A DNA stretch of 64,000 nt from Arcobacter porcinus (GCF_004299785.2 NZ_CP036246.2:1240001-1304000), one strand, 5' to 3'; counted from the first letter of the stretch, positions 17,990 to 26,181 are shown. The notes: generated by a model from the letters alone, not told the origin. A program made the numbers and translations.

Positions 17990-18250
17990 TATGTTATGAA
18001 TAAATTATTCAAATGTACATTAATATACATTATATTGTAAAAAATGAGTAAATTCTAATTTTGTAACTTTTTTATAATTTTGTTCTTTTAACTTGTAACA
18101 AAAATGGACATTCATAAAATATATATAATTAAAATATATCTTTATATTTGTAACTGTTACTTTTAAATGAAACTTTGTATTTGTTACTCTGTATTTGTAG
18201 CAAAAAGATTTTTCTAGCTATCTTCATATAATGCTTTCAACTGCTAAGTG
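17990..18250. promoter_or_regulatory. Divergent region upstream of rdrA with repeated TTGTAAC
   Basis: A non-coding, AT-rich stretch. TTGTAAC occurs at 18061-18067, 18093-18099 and 18148-18154, and its near-reverse GTTAC at 18156-18160 and 18183-18187. This spacing suggests a regulator-binding region for the leftward RADAR operon. No RNA gene or ORF seen. Confidence 0.4.
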
Positions 18251-18388
18251 GTATAAATTTTTTATACCTCCCCATATATTTTATTTATTTTACCCAGTAT
18301 AAAATTTTTATACCAGCTAATATAATTTATTTATTTTGACTAGTATAAATTTTTTATACCACCCAATATAAAATTTTTATACTTCTTT
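18251..18388 (+). repeat. Six-unit 23-bp tandem array with alternating palindromes
   Basis: Units start at 18251, 18274, 18297, 18320, 18343 and 18366, exactly 23 bp apart. Units 1, 3 and 5 are palindromes GTATAAA-NTT-TTTATAC, and unit 6 is the same with one change. Units 2 and 4 resemble each other (ATATA-TTATTTATTTT), giving a 46-bp higher-order period. The array lies 60 bp before the SprT-like gene. It looks like iterons or a cooperative operator array rather than CRISPR, as the units have no unique spacers. Confidence 0.8.
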
Positions 18389-18447
18389 TTTTTATTTCCA
18401 AATTCCTCTAATATTTCGTTTATATAGTACGATATAAAAGGAAATGA

Positions 18448-19224
18448 ATGCAAAAGAATAAATCTACAACTTTAGAATATTATGAGTATTTTCAAGAGAT
18501 ATATAATATTTTTAATAAAGAGCTTTTTTCAAATGAACTTCCTAATTGTATTATTACTATAACTAGACAAAAAAGAGTTATGGGATATTTTAGTCCAAAT
18601 AGATGGATTAATAATAAAGGTAAACAAAACCATGAATTAGCATTAAATCCTTCTTATTTCTCAAGCTCAAATTTCATAGAAATATTTCAAACAATAGTTC
18701 ATGAAATGGTTCATCTTTGGCAATATGAATTTGGTACTCCTTCACAAAGAAGTTATCACAATAAAGAGTGGGCTGACAAAATGGAGAGTTTAGGATTAGT
18801 TCCTAGTTCAACTGGAGCTCCAGGTGGTAAAAAAACAGGTCAAAATATGAATGATTATCCACAAAAAGGTGGAATATTTGAAAAAGTATGTATTGAAATA
18901 TTTAAACAAGGACTATTTTTAAAATGGTTTGATAGGTATTCAAATAAATCTACTTTTATTATAAATGATGAAGAGCTTGATGAGGAAGATATAAAAGAGA
19001 TGATTGATACAAATAATGAAGAAGAGATATTAACATCTTTATATACACCTATTGGAACTATTGTAAAAGATACTTTGCATATTGAAGAGATAGCTTTAGA
19101 AGAGAATAGAAATAAGAGTAAATATTGTTGTGAATGTGGTTGTAATGTTTGGGGTAAAAAGAATTTAGATATTACTTGCAATTTTTGTGGTAATGAATTT
19201 GTATATGTAGAAAACATTAATTAG
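18448..19224 (+). CDS. SprT-like zinc metalloprotease
   Basis: A 258-aa protein with the metal-binding HExxH motif in IVHEMVHLWQ (around residue 90) and a C-terminal zinc ribbon with CCECGC and CNFCG pairs. The SprT/Spartan fold degrades proteins crosslinked to DNA, and plasmid-borne copies are common in Campylobacterota mobile DNA. AAAGGAAATGA precedes the ATG. It is the first gene after the 23-bp repeat array and faces away from RADAR, so it may head the plasmid-like gene block. Confidence 0.82.
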   Translation: MQKNKSTTLEYYEYFQEIYNIFNKELFSNELPNCIITITRQKRVMGYFSPNRWINNKGKQNHELALNPSYFSSSNFIEIFQTIVHEMVHLWQYEFGTPSQRSYHNKEWADKMESLGLVPSSTGAPGGKKTGQNMNDYPQKGGIFEKVCIEIFKQGLFLKWFDRYSNKSTFIINDEELDEEDIKEMIDTNNEEEILTSLYTPIGTIVKDTLHIEEIALEENRNKSKYCCECGCNVWGKKNLDITCNFCGNEFVYVENIN

Positions 19225-19281
19225 TATTTATAGATACTTTTAAATATTAATTAATACTAATTAACACTATAAGGAGTAAAA

Positions 19282-19389
19282 ATGAAATTTGGAAAATATC
19301 TGTTTAAGAGTTTTGAAGAGTTCCAATCCATTCAAAATTTGGCAATGGCGAACGGGATTAGAACTATGAAAGAATTTAAAACTATTTAA
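19282..19389 (+). CDS. 35-aa micro-protein, paralogue of 19872-20015
   Basis: Begins MKFGKYLFKSFEEFQ and contains QNLAMANGIRTMKEF, closely matching the protein at 19872-20015. A strong AAGGAG ribosome site precedes the ATG. The conservation of the two copies at the protein level and the ribosome sites support real translation. Function unknown. A 19-bp operator-like motif lies at 19242-19260 upstream. Confidence 0.65.
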   Translation: MKFGKYLFKSFEEFQSIQNLAMANGIRTMKEFKTI

Positions 19390-19433
19390 TAGTATTTTAA
19401 ATTATATAGAATAGATTAAGAAAAGGAGATGAA

Positions 19434-19850
19434 ATGATTACAAAAGAGCATTGGGAAGAAATAAAAAAACAGTTAGCAGGTGTTTATGGAGATGTTAAAT
19501 TTAAACTAGATGAAACTGAATTATTTGTAAAAAAAGGTTTTATAGCTGAAAATAAACTAGCAATTATGGTTTACATAAATGGACAAATTCAAATAACTGA
19601 AGGTTGGACAGATAGTAAATTTTTCAATCCAATAACTAAAAAAGTATGGTGTACAAAAACTTGTTCTGTATATAAACCAAAAGAAAAAGCAAAACTTATA
19701 AAAATATGGGGAAAAAGAGAAGCATACAAAAGATACGATTTGGATAAAAAATGTGTTAGTTATGTACCATATTTTAACACTTTTGCAACTTTTGAAAGAC
19801 AATATAAAAAGTTAAAGAATCTAGAACTAATAACAGAATTTAAATATTAA
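19434..19850 (+). CDS. Hypothetical 138-aa mobile-element protein
   Basis: Starts ITKEHWEEIKKQLAGVYGDVKFKLD, a pattern familiar from small plasmid proteins. The middle is beta-rich, and the C-terminal half carries many Lys, Tyr and aromatic residues with two Cys (WCTKTC). No catalytic motif recognised. A good AAAAGGAG site precedes the ATG. It lies between two paralogous micro-genes in the same orientation, probably one operon. Function unknown. Confidence 0.7.
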   Translation: MITKEHWEEIKKQLAGVYGDVKFKLDETELFVKKGFIAENKLAIMVYINGQIQITEGWTDSKFFNPITKKVWCTKTCSVYKPKEKAKLIKIWGKREAYKRYDLDKKCVSYVPYFNTFATFERQYKKLKNLELITEFKY

Positions 19851-19871
19851 ATTAAAAAGGAGGTGATAAAT

Positions 19872-20015
19872 ATGAGATTTGGAAAGTATTTGTTTGAAAG
19901 TTTAGAAGAGTTCCAACAAGTTCAAAATTTGGCGATGGCGAACAATGTTAGAACTATGAAAGAATTTACAGAATTCTTAAGTGCAAACTATAGCCAAAAA
20001 TTGATTAAAAATTAA
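19872..20015 (+). CDS. 47-aa micro-protein, paralogue of 19282-19389
   Basis: Begins MRFGKYLFESLEEFQ and continues QNLAMANNVRTMKEF, with a 12-residue C-terminal extension relative to its shorter paralogue. The ribosome site AAAGGAGGTGA is near-perfect. It is helical and amphipathic, with no known domain. The two copies flank the 138-aa gene. Confidence 0.7.
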   Translation: MRFGKYLFESLEEFQQVQNLAMANNVRTMKEFTEFLSANYSQKLIKN

Positions 20016-20029
20016 AAGAAGAAATATAA

Positions 20030-20305
20030 ATGACAAAATTAACTATAAAAACAGTTGAAGAGCTAAAAGAATTGCCTATTAGTGATGATTGGTATAAAAT
20101 AGATAAAAGTGATAAATATTTTATAAGAAGAGAAACTAAAAATTGTTTTTCAATTTCTGATGCAGAATTTCATGTAGGTGAGCTTATTAGAAATAAACAT
20201 AAATGTTTGTTTCATGCAATTCTAAATAATGTTGATTATGAAGCAAATTTTGAAACATTTGAAGAAGCTTTTCATTTCTTAATCGAAAAAGCTAAAACTA
20301 TATAA
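20030..20305 (+). CDS. Hypothetical 91-aa protein
   Basis: A small soluble protein with alternating charged and aromatic residues. It follows the micro-gene by 14 bp with an AAAAGAAG ribosome site, so it is probably in the same operon. No recognised domain; the overall look (mixed alpha/beta with FETFEEAFHFL near the end) is of a small regulator or cofactor protein. Confidence 0.6.
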   Translation: MTKLTIKTVEELKELPISDDWYKIDKSDKYFIRRETKNCFSISDAEFHVGELIRNKHKCLFHAILNNVDYEANFETFEEAFHFLIEKAKTI

Positions 20306-20316
20306 AAGGAAATTAA

Positions 20317-20478
20317 ATGAAAAAGTTTACACTAAAAATTAGTTTTTGTAATGTTCATGCACACATAATTTCAATTACAACAGTTGAAGCAAATGAATTA
20401 GAAGAAGCAAAAGCAAAATGTTTTAAGAAATTCAGTAACAGAACAATCAATAAGATTGAATTGTTAGAAATCAAATAA
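20317..20478 (+). CDS. Hypothetical 53-aa protein
   Basis: A short ORF with an AAAAGGAAATTAA ribosome site, 11 bp after the preceding gene. It reads as a beta-strand rich start (FTLKISFCNVHAHI) and a charged helix. No family recognised. Gene-like spacing in a run of small genes is the main support. Confidence 0.55.
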   Translation: MKKFTLKISFCNVHAHIISITTVEANELEEAKAKCFKKFSNRTINKIELLEIK

Positions 20479-20487
20479 GGAGAAAAG

Positions 20488-20652
20488 ATGAGTAATGAAA
20501 TAAAAAATATTAAATTTCATTTTGATGTAGATAAAAATAAGTATGTTTTAAAAATTGGAGATAAGATTTTTGAATTTTCAAGAGAAGAATCAATTAGCTT
20601 ACATAATCATTTAAATAGAGTTTTAAAAGCAACTCCCATTTTATTTAATTAG
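20488..20652 (+). CDS. Hypothetical 54-aa protein
   Basis: A short ORF preceded by AAGGAGAAAAG, nine bp after the preceding gene. It is charged with a central beta strand. Its TAG stop coincides with the left boundary of the first IS110 copy, so the insertion left the coding region complete. Function unknown. Confidence 0.55.
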   Translation: MSNEIKNIKFHFDVDKNKYVLKIGDKIFEFSREESISLHNHLNRVLKATPILFN

Positions 20653-20927
20653 CCTTTTTATAAAGAATAACTTAAAATGAAGAGAAAATTAAAAAAGGCA
20701 ATATTTTATTAACAATATATTTTTAAAGAACATTTGCAAGTAAATATTTCTTGCTGATGTTTGATTTTTGAAGTACTATTTTTAATGCAATTATCTAGAA
20801 TTTTGCAAATAGTATTTTGATAATCAAACAGTAATGTTTGGTTAAACAATTTAGTAAAGTGATAGCTTTTTTTAATGCTATCTTTTAGATTTAAGTACTA
20901 ACTTGTGATCTTTTTACAATTTACTGT

Positions 20928-22157
20928 TTATGACTTAGAAAATACACGAGATGGATCATATGGAGTGTTGTATCTAAATATAGAGTAAATTATGGTTGCA
21001 AGTTTTCTAGCAACAGCAATAATTCCCTCCTGTTTGGATTTACCTTGAGACTTTTTTGTATCATAATATTGTTTTAGTTCTTTGTTGTGTAATAAACAAC
21101 TAACACTTGCCATATATAAAGCATGTTTAGCTAAAGAAGAACCTCTTTTGCTTAAATGACCTGTAGATTTGGAATTACCTGAGCTATTTTCTGTTGGAAA
21201 TAATCCAAGATAACCAATAAATTTAATAGGTGTTTTAAATCTTGATAGATCTCCACATTCACTAATAACTGCAGCAATAGTTTTAGATGAAACTCCAGGA
21301 ATAGTTTTTAAGTTCTCAATCAATGAATTAGTTGGAACATCTTTTTCCTCTTTAATACCATTTTTTTCAAGAAGTGCTAATATCTCTTCTTCTAATATAG
21401 ATAGTTCTTCTTGATATATTTTAAGAAGTCTAATAGAACTTTTAATAGCAATAGCTCTTGCATCTTTGGCTTTACCTGAATAAATAGAGTTTTTTGCTAA
21501 CTCTAAAACCTCTATAGCCTTTTGGTTATTAAAACTATTTCCTTGAATATGTCTAAAAATTTTAAGTATCCTGTCAACACTACTATGTTTATAGTGGTGT
21601 GCAGTTGGATATTTATCTAAAAGTGCAAGCCCTGTGATGCTAAATATATCAATAAAATTTTCAAGTTCTGGAAATGTAACTGTTACTTGAGTAAGTATTC
21701 TCTTCTTTACTTCTTTCATGTCTGATTGTATAGAAGCACGATTACGATATAAAGTTCTTAAACTCTGATATTCGTCATCAGTTACATAACCTGAACTATA
21801 TTTACCATCTTTTAAAAATAAAGCTATGATCCAAGAATCTATGTTGTCGTTTTTTACTTTCTTCATTGTGTGTTGTTCTCTATATCTAGTTGTTTGAAAT
21901 GGATTTAATAGTTTAACATTAAACCCATGAGAATTTAAAAACTCCCAAAGGTTTTCACCATAAATACCAGTTGCTTCAAGACCAATTATAAAATCATTTG
22001 TATTTGATGAAATAGTTTCAAGTTTAGTAATAAACTTTGAAAATCCATCAATACAGTTTGTAACTCTTATAGGTTTTTGTGTAACTTTTACTTCATTCTC
22101 ATCAATGATAGTAACAACATGAAAGCTTTTAGCAATATCAATTCCAACATAATACAT
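20928..22157 (-). CDS. IS110-family DEDD/serine transposase
   Basis: A 409-aa recombinase. The N-terminal RuvC-like domain starts YYVGIDIAKSFHVV with further acidic residues in LEATGIYGE and KNDNIDSW (DEDD set). The C-terminal Transposase_20 domain contains TIPGVSSKTIAAVISECGDLSRF and the candidate serine nucleophile region ENSSGNSKSTGHLSKRGSS. These enzymes use an element-encoded bridge RNA to choose the target. GAGG precedes the ATG. Confidence 0.93.
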   Translation of the reverse strand: MYYVGIDIAKSFHVVTIIDENEVKVTQKPIRVTNCIDGFSKFITKLETISSNTNDFIIGLEATGIYGENLWEFLNSHGFNVKLLNPFQTTRYREQHTMKKVKNDNIDSWIIALFLKDGKYSSGYVTDDEYQSLRTLYRNRASIQSDMKEVKKRILTQVTVTFPELENFIDIFSITGLALLDKYPTAHHYKHSSVDRILKIFRHIQGNSFNNQKAIEVLELAKNSIYSGKAKDARAIAIKSSIRLLKIYQEELSILEEEILALLEKNGIKEEKDVPTNSLIENLKTIPGVSSKTIAAVISECGDLSRFKTPIKFIGYLGLFPTENSSGNSKSTGHLSKRGSSLAKHALYMASVSCLLHNKELKQYYDTKKSQGKSKQEGIIAVARKLATIIYSIFRYNTPYDPSRVFSKS

Positions 22158-22182
22158 TTTTTTATACCTCGTTTATAATAAT

Positions 22183-22486
22183 CTTTAGTTGCCTAGCCTA
22201 AGCTAGATTCACAGCCTCGTTAATCTATATGTAGTAAGTGCTATACAGCTACCTCCACAGCTTTTAATAAATGATTAACAACTAAAGATATCAACAGGCT
22301 TATATAATGTAGTTTGCTAGAATAAATATAAATTCAATTCCATCATTGCTACAAGGAAAAAAATGTTGTTATATCTAAAGTCATAGACTGTAAAAAGTAA
22401 AAGATTTGAAGTTAGTACTTCAATCTTAAAAGAATATATTTTTTAGCTAAAAGCTAGGTTATATATTCATAAATTTATTATACGAG
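22183..22486 (-). ncRNA. Candidate IS110 bridge RNA region, copy A
   Basis: Non-coding end upstream of the transposase, the location of bridge RNA in the IS110 subgroup. It is rich in long-range complementarity: CTTTAGTTG (22183-22191) pairs with CAACTAAAG (22279-22287), CTAGC-CTAA-GCTAG lies just inside, and ACTAAAGATATCAACA matches an inverted ACTTTAGATATAACAACA further out. RNA ends and binding loops cannot be set from sequence alone. The downstream end (20650-20927) is the alternative location. Confidence 0.4.
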
Positions 22487-22495
22487 GAAAATAAT

Positions 22496-23137
22496 ATGAA
22501 ATTAATTACATTAGCAAATTTAAGAAGTGGTGGTAAAAGTTCTATTGCAAGACTTTTAGCAGAGAAGTTAAATTCAGCAATTTTGAATTTTGATAAAAAA
22601 AGAGATAGTGAATCATATAATGCTATCTCTACAATTAATATTCCAGAAGATAAAACACTTGAGAGAAGAGAAGATTGTTTGATTTTAAAAGATAAAACTG
22701 CAGAACAGTCAATAAAAACAAAATCTGATTATTTGATTTGTGATTTAGGTGGATATTTTGATGAGAGATTACTTGATCTAAAATCTGATTTTTATATCAT
22801 TCCATCTTTTGATGATTATGAGAGTATTAGTGAAAGTATGAGAACAGCTCATCTTATTTTAAAAAGTAATATTAAAGCTAAAATAATATTTGTTTTAAAT
22901 GGTGCATTTATTACAGATAAAATAGTAAGAGAAGAAAAGATAAAAGAGTTTAATGAACATATAGAAGTAAATGGGTTTATTAGATTCCCTCTTATTTATC
23001 TTCCAAAAACTAATTTAATGAGAAAACTAGTTGATGAAGCTGCTAAACAAAAAGAGTTAAAAAATAAGTTTGAGCAAGAGATTAAATATGTAAATATAGA
23101 TAAGTTTTTAGATGAACTTATCTTTAGATTTGAATAG
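22496..23137 (+). CDS. ParA/MinD-like ATPase with atypical Walker A
   Basis: A 213-aa protein with the ParA-superfamily fold: a start like ITLANLRSGGKSSIARLLAEKL, then NFDKKRDSES, YLICDLGGYFDERLL (Walker B region), and VNGFIRFPL. The P-loop reads RSGGKSS rather than KGGVGKT, so the signature lysine at the first position is missing. It probably serves plasmid-style partition or positioning. IS110 copies flank it on both sides, sitting exactly between its ribosome site and the preceding gene, and at its TAG stop. A ParB-like partner is not evident. Confidence 0.75.
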   Translation: MKLITLANLRSGGKSSIARLLAEKLNSAILNFDKKRDSESYNAISTINIPEDKTLERREDCLILKDKTAEQSIKTKSDYLICDLGGYFDERLLDLKSDFYIIPSFDDYESISESMRTAHLILKSNIKAKIIFVLNGAFITDKIVREEKIKEFNEHIEVNGFIRFPLIYLPKTNLMRKLVDEAAKQKELKNKFEQEIKYVNIDKFLDELIFRFE

Positions 23138-23412
23138 CCTTTTTATAAAGAATAACTTAAAATGAAGAGAAAATTAAAAAAGGCAATATTTTATTAACAA
23201 TATATTTTTAAAGAACATTTGCAAGTAAATATTTCTTGCTGATGTTTGATTTTTGAAGTACTATTTTTAATGCAATTATCTAGAATTTTGCAAATAGTAT
23301 TTTGATAATCAAACAGTAATGTTTGGTTAAACAATTTAGTAAAGTGATAGCTTTTTTTAATGCTATCTTTTAGATTTAAGTACTAACTTGTGATCTTTTT
23401 ACAATTTACTGT

Positions 23413-24642
23413 TTATGACTTAGAAAATACACGAGATGGATCATATGGAGTGTTGTATCTAAATATAGAGTAAATTATGGTTGCAAGTTTTCTAGCAACA
23501 GCAATAATTCCCTCCTGTTTGGATTTACCTTGAGACTTTTTTGTATCATAATATTGTTTTAGTTCTTTGTTGTGTAATAAACAACTAACACTTGCCATAT
23601 ATAAAGCATGTTTAGCTAAAGAAGAACCTCTTTTGCTTAAATGACCTGTAGATTTGGAATTACCTGAGCTATTTTCTGTTGGAAATAATCCAAGATAACC
23701 AATAAATTTAATAGGTGTTTTAAATCTTGATAGATCTCCACATTCACTAATAACTGCAGCAATAGTTTTAGATGAAACTCCAGGAATAGTTTTTAAGTTC
23801 TCAATCAATGAATTAGTTGGAACATCTTTTTCCTCTTTAATACCATTTTTTTCAAGAAGTGCTAATATCTCTTCTTCTAATATAGATAGTTCTTCTTGAT
23901 ATATTTTAAGAAGTCTAATAGAACTTTTAATAGCAATAGCTCTTGCATCTTTGGCTTTACCTGAATAAATAGAGTTTTTTGCTAACTCTAAAACCTCTAT
24001 AGCCTTTTGGTTATTAAAACTATTTCCTTGAATATGTCTAAAAATTTTAAGTATCCTGTCAACACTACTATGTTTATAGTGGTGTGCAGTTGGATATTTA
24101 TCTAAAAGTGCAAGCCCTGTGATGCTAAATATATCAATAAAATTTTCAAGTTCTGGAAATGTAACTGTTACTTGAGTAAGTATTCTCTTCTTTACTTCTT
24201 TCATGTCTGATTGTATAGAAGCACGATTACGATATAAAGTTCTTAAACTCTGATATTCGTCATCAGTTACATAACCTGAACTATATTTACCATCTTTTAA
24301 AAATAAAGCTATGATCCAAGAATCTATGTTGTCGTTTTTTACTTTCTTCATTGTGTGTTGTTCTCTATATCTAGTTGTTTGAAATGGATTTAATAGTTTA
24401 ACATTAAACCCATGAGAATTTAAAAACTCCCAAAGGTTTTCACCATAAATACCAGTTGCTTCAAGACCAATTATAAAATCATTTGTATTTGATGAAATAG
24501 TTTCAAGTTTAGTAATAAACTTTGAAAATCCATCAATACAGTTTGTAACTCTTATAGGTTTTTGTGTAACTTTTACTTCATTCTCATCAATGATAGTAAC
24601 AACATGAAAGCTTTTAGCAATATCAATTCCAACATAATACAT
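23413..24642 (-). CDS. IS110-family transposase, second copy
   Basis: Protein identical over all 409 residues to the copy at 20928-22157, with the same RuvC-like DEDD start (YYVGIDIAK) and Transposase_20 segment. Both copies appear intact and potentially active. Confidence 0.93.
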   Translation of the reverse strand: MYYVGIDIAKSFHVVTIIDENEVKVTQKPIRVTNCIDGFSKFITKLETISSNTNDFIIGLEATGIYGENLWEFLNSHGFNVKLLNPFQTTRYREQHTMKKVKNDNIDSWIIALFLKDGKYSSGYVTDDEYQSLRTLYRNRASIQSDMKEVKKRILTQVTVTFPELENFIDIFSITGLALLDKYPTAHHYKHSSVDRILKIFRHIQGNSFNNQKAIEVLELAKNSIYSGKAKDARAIAIKSSIRLLKIYQEELSILEEEILALLEKNGIKEEKDVPTNSLIENLKTIPGVSSKTIAAVISECGDLSRFKTPIKFIGYLGLFPTENSSGNSKSTGHLSKRGSSLAKHALYMASVSCLLHNKELKQYYDTKKSQGKSKQEGIIAVARKLATIIYSIFRYNTPYDPSRVFSKS

Positions 24643-24667
24643 TTTTTTATACCTCGTTTATAATAAT

Positions 24668-24971
24668 CTTTAGTTGCCTAGCCTAAGCTAGATTCACAGC
24701 CTCGTTAATCTATATGTAGTAAGTGCTATACAGCTACCTCCACAGCTTTTAATAAATGATTAACAACTAAAGATATCAACAGGCTTATATAATGTAGTTT
24801 GCTAGAATAAATATAAATTCAATTCCATCATTGCTACAAGGAAAAAAATGTTGTTATATCTAAAGTCATAGACTGTAAAAAGTAAAAGATTTGAAGTTAG
24901 TACTTCAATCTTAAAAGAATATATTTTTTAGCTAAAAGCTAGGTTATATATTCATAAATTTATTATACGAG
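24668..24971 (-). ncRNA. Candidate IS110 bridge RNA region, copy B
   Basis: Same sequence as 22183-22486, including the CTTTAGTTG / CAACTAAAG pairing at 24668-24676 and 24764-24772. Its loops should carry the same target guide as copy A. Confidence 0.4.
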
Positions 24972-24980
24972 AGAATTAAA

Positions 24981-25220
24981 ATGAAAGTTATAATTACAGT
25001 TTTCATCATAATCATATTAAATATTGTTTTTCTTTTACATAAAATAAATAATATTGATGAGAAGATTAATGCTTTTAATAATAATCAAATTTTATTTTGT
25101 GAAAATAAAATAGTTTCTAAAAAGAATGATTATATATTAGAAGAAAGAGGTTTTCTAAAATTTGATAGCAAATTTATTAAAAATGATCATTATATATATT
25201 TATTTACTTGTAGTATTTAA
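24981..25220 (+). CDS. Small single-pass membrane protein
   Basis: A 79-aa protein with one strongly hydrophobic N-terminal helix (VIITVFIIIILNIVFLL) followed by a charged, Asn/Lys-rich tail with two Cys. The ATG follows GAGAGAATTAAA, part of which comes from the IS110 end. Before the two insertions it would have been directly downstream of the ParA-like gene. Function unknown. Confidence 0.55.
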   Translation: MKVIITVFIIIILNIVFLLHKINNIDEKINAFNNNQILFCENKIVSKKNDYILEERGFLKFDSKFIKNDHYIYLFTCSI

Positions 25221-25313
25221 AAATATTATTAAATACTATTTAACATTACTTAATATAATTAAATATTAATTAGTATTATGTTATATTAATAAACTTTTAA
25301 TTTAGGGCTTGAA

Positions 25314-25874
25314 ATGAAAAATATAGATAAAGAGAGTTTAGATAAAGCCTATCATTTATTTGATAGTAAAGATATAAATAAAATTGAAGTAGGAACTTTA
25401 AAAGGCTTACAAGAAATACATAAATATCTTTTTGATGGTCTTTATCCATTTGCTGGAGAGATAAGAGAACTAAATATCTCAAAAGGTGGATTTAGATTTG
25501 CTAATAGCTTATATCTAAAAGAGATATTACCAAAAATAGAACAAATGCCACAAACTGATTTTAAAGAGATTATTGAGAAGTATGTTGAAATGAATATAGC
25601 TCATCCATTTTTAGAAGGAAATGGTAGAACTATGAGAATTTGGCTAGATATGATACTCAAAAAAGAACTTAAGAAAGTTGTTGATTGGCAATATGTAAAT
25701 AAAGATTTATATTTACAAGCAATGGAAAGAAGCCCTATAAATGATTTAGAAATAAGAACACTATTAGGTGAAAACTTAACTGATAAAATAGATGATAGAG
25801 AAGTTATATTTAAAGGAATTGAACAATCATATTATTATGAAGGATATGAGATAGTTAATACTTTAAAATATTAA
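25314..25874 (+). CDS. Fic-family AMP-transferase, probably class III
   Basis: A 186-aa Fic protein with the complete catalytic motif HPFLEGNGR (97-105) and the flap region GGFRFAN (58-64). Near the C-terminus SYYYEG (172-177) fits the (S/T)xxxE(G/N) inhibitory motif placed C-terminally, as in the self-inhibited class III Fic proteins such as Neisseria NmFic. It would transfer AMP to a target protein when inhibition is relieved. No separate FicA-type antitoxin gene precedes it, consistent with self-inhibition. An operator-like TATTAATTAGTA motif lies upstream at 25261-25278. Confidence 0.85.
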   Translation: MKNIDKESLDKAYHLFDSKDINKIEVGTLKGLQEIHKYLFDGLYPFAGEIRELNISKGGFRFANSLYLKEILPKIEQMPQTDFKEIIEKYVEMNIAHPFLEGNGRTMRIWLDMILKKELKKVVDWQYVNKDLYLQAMERSPINDLEIRTLLGENLTDKIDDREVIFKGIEQSYYYEGYEIVNTLKY

Positions 25875-25907
25875 TTAATACTAAGTAATATTAATAAGGA
25901 TTTAAAA

Positions 25908-26165
25908 TTGGCAAAAAGAAAAATAGAAGCAGCACAAATAGAAGATTTAATAACTATTGAAACAAAAGAATTAGAAGTAACAACAACTTCTAAAGGAAGA
26001 CCAAAAAAGTTTAATAAGAAATTAAATACTCCAGTAAATATTTATTTGTCTGCTGGACAACTAGCTGCTATTGATGAAAAAATAAAAGAGATTGGTTTTT
26101 CAGTTAGACAAGATTATTTTAGAAAATTGTTAAGAGCTGATATTCCTGATTTTGATGAATTATAA
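25908..26165 (+). CDS. Ribbon-helix-helix-like DNA-binding protein
   Basis: An 85-aa protein with a basic GRPKK segment like an AT-hook (around residues 40-44). The C-terminal half, TPVNIYLSAGQLAAIDEKIKE, has the strand-helix look of a ribbon-helix-helix fold, followed by SVRQDYFRKLLRA. It starts at TTG with AAGGAT upstream. A palindrome-containing motif at 25866-25884 lies just before it, overlapping the fic stop, and may be its own operator. It could be the DNA-binding partner of the ParA-like protein or a regulator. Confidence 0.6.
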   Translation: MAKRKIEAAQIEDLITIETKELEVTTTSKGRPKKFNKKLNTPVNIYLSAGQLAAIDEKIKEIGFSVRQDYFRKLLRADIPDFDEL

Positions 26166-26181
26166 AAAGGAATATTAATAT

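Larger units (their letters stand above)
20650..22486 (-). mobile_element. IS110-family insertion sequence, copy A
   Basis: The region from TAGCCTTTTTATAAAG to TTATTATACGAG recurs at 23135-24971 with no difference that I found, giving a unit of about 1.84 kb (exact ends uncertain by a few bases because flanking target bases may be shared). It carries one transposase gene and long non-coding ends of about 275 and 330 bp. There are no obvious terminal inverted repeats, as expected for IS110. Confidence 0.85.
23135..24971 (-). mobile_element. IS110-family insertion sequence, copy B
   Basis: A repeat of 20650-22486 offset by 2485 bp in the same orientation, with identical transposase protein and identical ends. 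Identity suggests recent duplication. Together the copies form a direct repeat around the ParA-like gene, so recombination could delete it. Confidence 0.85.

Noticed and set aside
18251-18388. CRISPR array
   Set aside because: Units are contiguous 23-bp repeats without unique spacers, and no cas genes are present.
18855-19217. Leftward 120-aa frame
   Set aside because: Antisense to the SprT-like gene, with a serine run opposite an acidic stretch and no ribosome site.
22496-23137. Composite transposon carrying parA as cargo
   Set aside because: IS110 elements do not normally move as composites, and both copies fit independent insertions between adjacent operon genes.
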